Shown: piece after piece, positions 5,354 through 6,431 of the stretch | Layout: each line of letters starts with the position of its first letter | Numbering within the stretch: the stretch's first letter is position 1 | NCBI GenBank assembly: GCA_900552155.1 | Contig: URYU01000101.1 | Coordinates: forward strand, 1 to 6,431 | DNA: 6,431 bases | Reading direction: 5' to 3' | Origin: an uncultured Collinsella sp. | GTDB lineage: Bacteria; Actinomycetota; Coriobacteriia; Coriobacteriales; Coriobacteriaceae | The notes under the pieces: model-generated | What the model saw: only the letters and a program-made list of their open reading frames with translations | The model's database searches: none | What the model was told of the DNA's origin: nothing | Program-made: the position numbers and the translations under genes

Positions 5354-6431
5354 CTAGATGTTGAGCGTGTGATAGTTCACGCTCGCACCCGGGGCGTCAA
5401 CGGTCACGCCATAGGCCTCGGGATAGATGCGCGTCGAGAACACGAGCGCGCCATCGTTCACAAACACCTCGACCGACGAAACATCGCCAACAATGCGCAC
5501 GTTACGAACCTCGTCGACGGGCTCCCAGCGCACGGTGCGACCGCAGCCGGCAGAAGCGCAGTCCTCTTCGGTAAATCGCATCTCAAAGCGCGAGGGCAGT
5601 TCGCCCTCGGCAGGCATAAACGCCACCCTTAGCTCGCCATCAACGGTCGCGGTGAACGCACCGTCAACACCGTCGACAACAACGTCAAAGCAGGTATCGC
5701 CGGCAACCTCCAACGAGCCCTCCCCTACACGCACCGAGGCATAATGGTGCTCAATCTCGCGCGCCGGCTGCTGCAGTACCACGCCGCCGTCACCGGCCGT
5801 AAGCTCGCGCGGCACCGTCATGCAGTGCTGCCAGCCGCACACCACGGTCGGTGCGTTGCCATAGGTCGGCTCATCGGGCATGCCCATCCAGCCGATTAGA
5901 ATATGACGACCGTCCTCGGACGTGAACTCCTGCGGCGCATAGAAGTCAAAACCAGCGTCCCACAGGCGGAACTCGCCCAGCTCATAAGCGTCCTTGCCAC
6001 CCGTAATGTCGCCCGATACAGGCATGTAGCCAGCGGCATACACATTGCCGCGATCCCAACGACCGCCCTCAAGGCCCTGGGGCGAGAACGACAAAAATGC
6101 AGCGGTATCGCCATTCGCATCGAGCTCAATATAGCCAGGGCATTCCCACATAAAGCCAAAACGCACGGTCGTAGACACACGGCTCTCGAGCTCCCAGCTC
6201 AGCATATCGGCCGAGCCATACACCAGGATCTCGCCCACATCGCGACCGGCGCCCTCGCCGTGCATAGCGCAAAATCGACTATCGACATGCGGCCCATCCA
6301 CGCGACGACGCGCGCCCAGCACCATGTGATAACGCCCGTCCGCGTCACGCCACACCTTGGGATCGCGCACGTGGCAGGTCAAATCCTCGGGATAATCCTC
6401 GGCCGCCAGCACCCCGCGCTTATGGTTGAGC
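5354..6431 (-). CDS. GH32 beta-fructosidase, sucrose-6-phosphate hydrolase type (N-terminus cut by window edge)
   Basis: Hydrolyses terminal beta-fructosyl bonds, most likely sucrose or PTS-imported sucrose-6-phosphate, in the cytoplasm. The frame stays open from the stop at 5354-5356 to the right edge (358 codons visible), so the GTG at 6410-6412 is internal, not the start. Seen: the RDP motif (6359-6367) with the transition-state-stabilising Asp, and WECPG with the acid/base Glu at 6143-6145. Next come GFDFYAPQEF and ILIGWMGMPD, then a C-terminal beta-sandwich (about the last 130 residues) with SVEVFVNDG. The nucleophile motif (WMNDPNG) would lie outside the window, as expected for about 100 missing residues. 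An extra loop of about 20-25 residues (6233-6307) follows MVLGA, longer than I recall for the family. No signal peptide can be judged. The gene ends in the strong terminator at 5280-5315. sacA or scrB would be the usual symbol, but substrate cannot be fixed from this fragment. Confidence 0.93.
   Translation of the reverse strand, partial: LNHKRGVLAAEDYPEDLTCHVRDPKVWRDADGRYHMVLGARRRVDGPHVDSRFCAMHGEGAGRDVGEILVYGSADMLSWELESRVSTTVRFGFMWECPGYIELDANGDTAAFLSFSPQGLEGGRWDRGNVYAAGYMPVSGDITGGKDAYELGEFRLWDAGFDFYAPQEFTSEDGRHILIGWMGMPDEPTYGNAPTVVCGWQHCMTVPRELTAGDGGVVLQQPAREIEHHYASVRVGEGSLEVAGDTCFDVVVDGVDGAFTATVDGELRVAFMPAEGELPSRFEMRFTEEDCASAGCGRTVRWEPVDEVRNVRIVGDVSSVEVFVNDGALVFSTRIYPEAYGVTVDAPGASVNYHTLNI

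Noticed and set aside
6410..6412. GTG as start of the GH32 gene
   Set aside because: The frame stays open to the window edge, and the RDP motif follows about 15 codons later. In GH32 it should lie well over 100 residues from the N-terminus, so this is an internal codon.

Overview
The window is GC-rich bacterial DNA with strongly GC-biased third codon positions and AAGGAG-type ribosome binding sites. It carries five protein-coding genes and no RNA gene, insertion sequence or CRISPR array that I can see. Gene content and style (sucrose-6-phosphate-hydrolase-type GH32, a ModE-like solo regulator, an unusual IMP dehydrogenase) suggest a gut actinobacterium of the Coriobacteriia, for example Collinsella or a relative. 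That assignment is inference from recalled gene style, not from a marker.

Layout from left to right. (1) 1-1896, minus strand: leucyl-tRNA synthetase (leuS), whose C-terminal end lies beyond the left edge. (2) 1897-2213: intergenic. It holds the leuS leader, with a 25-bp imperfect direct repeat, a long hairpin and a weak hairpin at the ribosome binding site, then a 15-bp-stem terminator that closes the next gene. (3) 2214-3725, minus: IMP dehydrogenase (guaB). (4) 3726-3909: divergent promoter region with short palindromes and an extended -10 promoter facing right. (5) 3910-4263, plus: small ModE-like winged-helix regulator. (6) 4253-5257, minus: a homologue of the Cys/Met-metabolism PLP enzymes that has lost its PLP lysine. 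It overlaps the regulator tail-to-tail by 11 bp. (7) 5258-5353: a strong intrinsic terminator. (8) 5354-6431, minus: GH32 beta-fructosidase whose N-terminus lies beyond the right edge.

Four of the five genes read leftward but do not look like one operon, because strong hairpins separate GH32 from the PLP-fold gene and guaB from leuS. Two genes are housekeeping (leucine charging, guanine nucleotide synthesis). GH32 is carbon catabolism. The regulator and the PLP-fold protein have no evident shared pathway.

Two proteins deserve most attention. The IMP dehydrogenase matches, in length and active-site numbering, the divergent enzyme known from the parasite Tritrichomonas foetus. The PLP-fold protein keeps the family scaffold but lacks the Schiff-base lysine and other cofactor contacts, so it may be a pseudoenzyme with an undescribed role.
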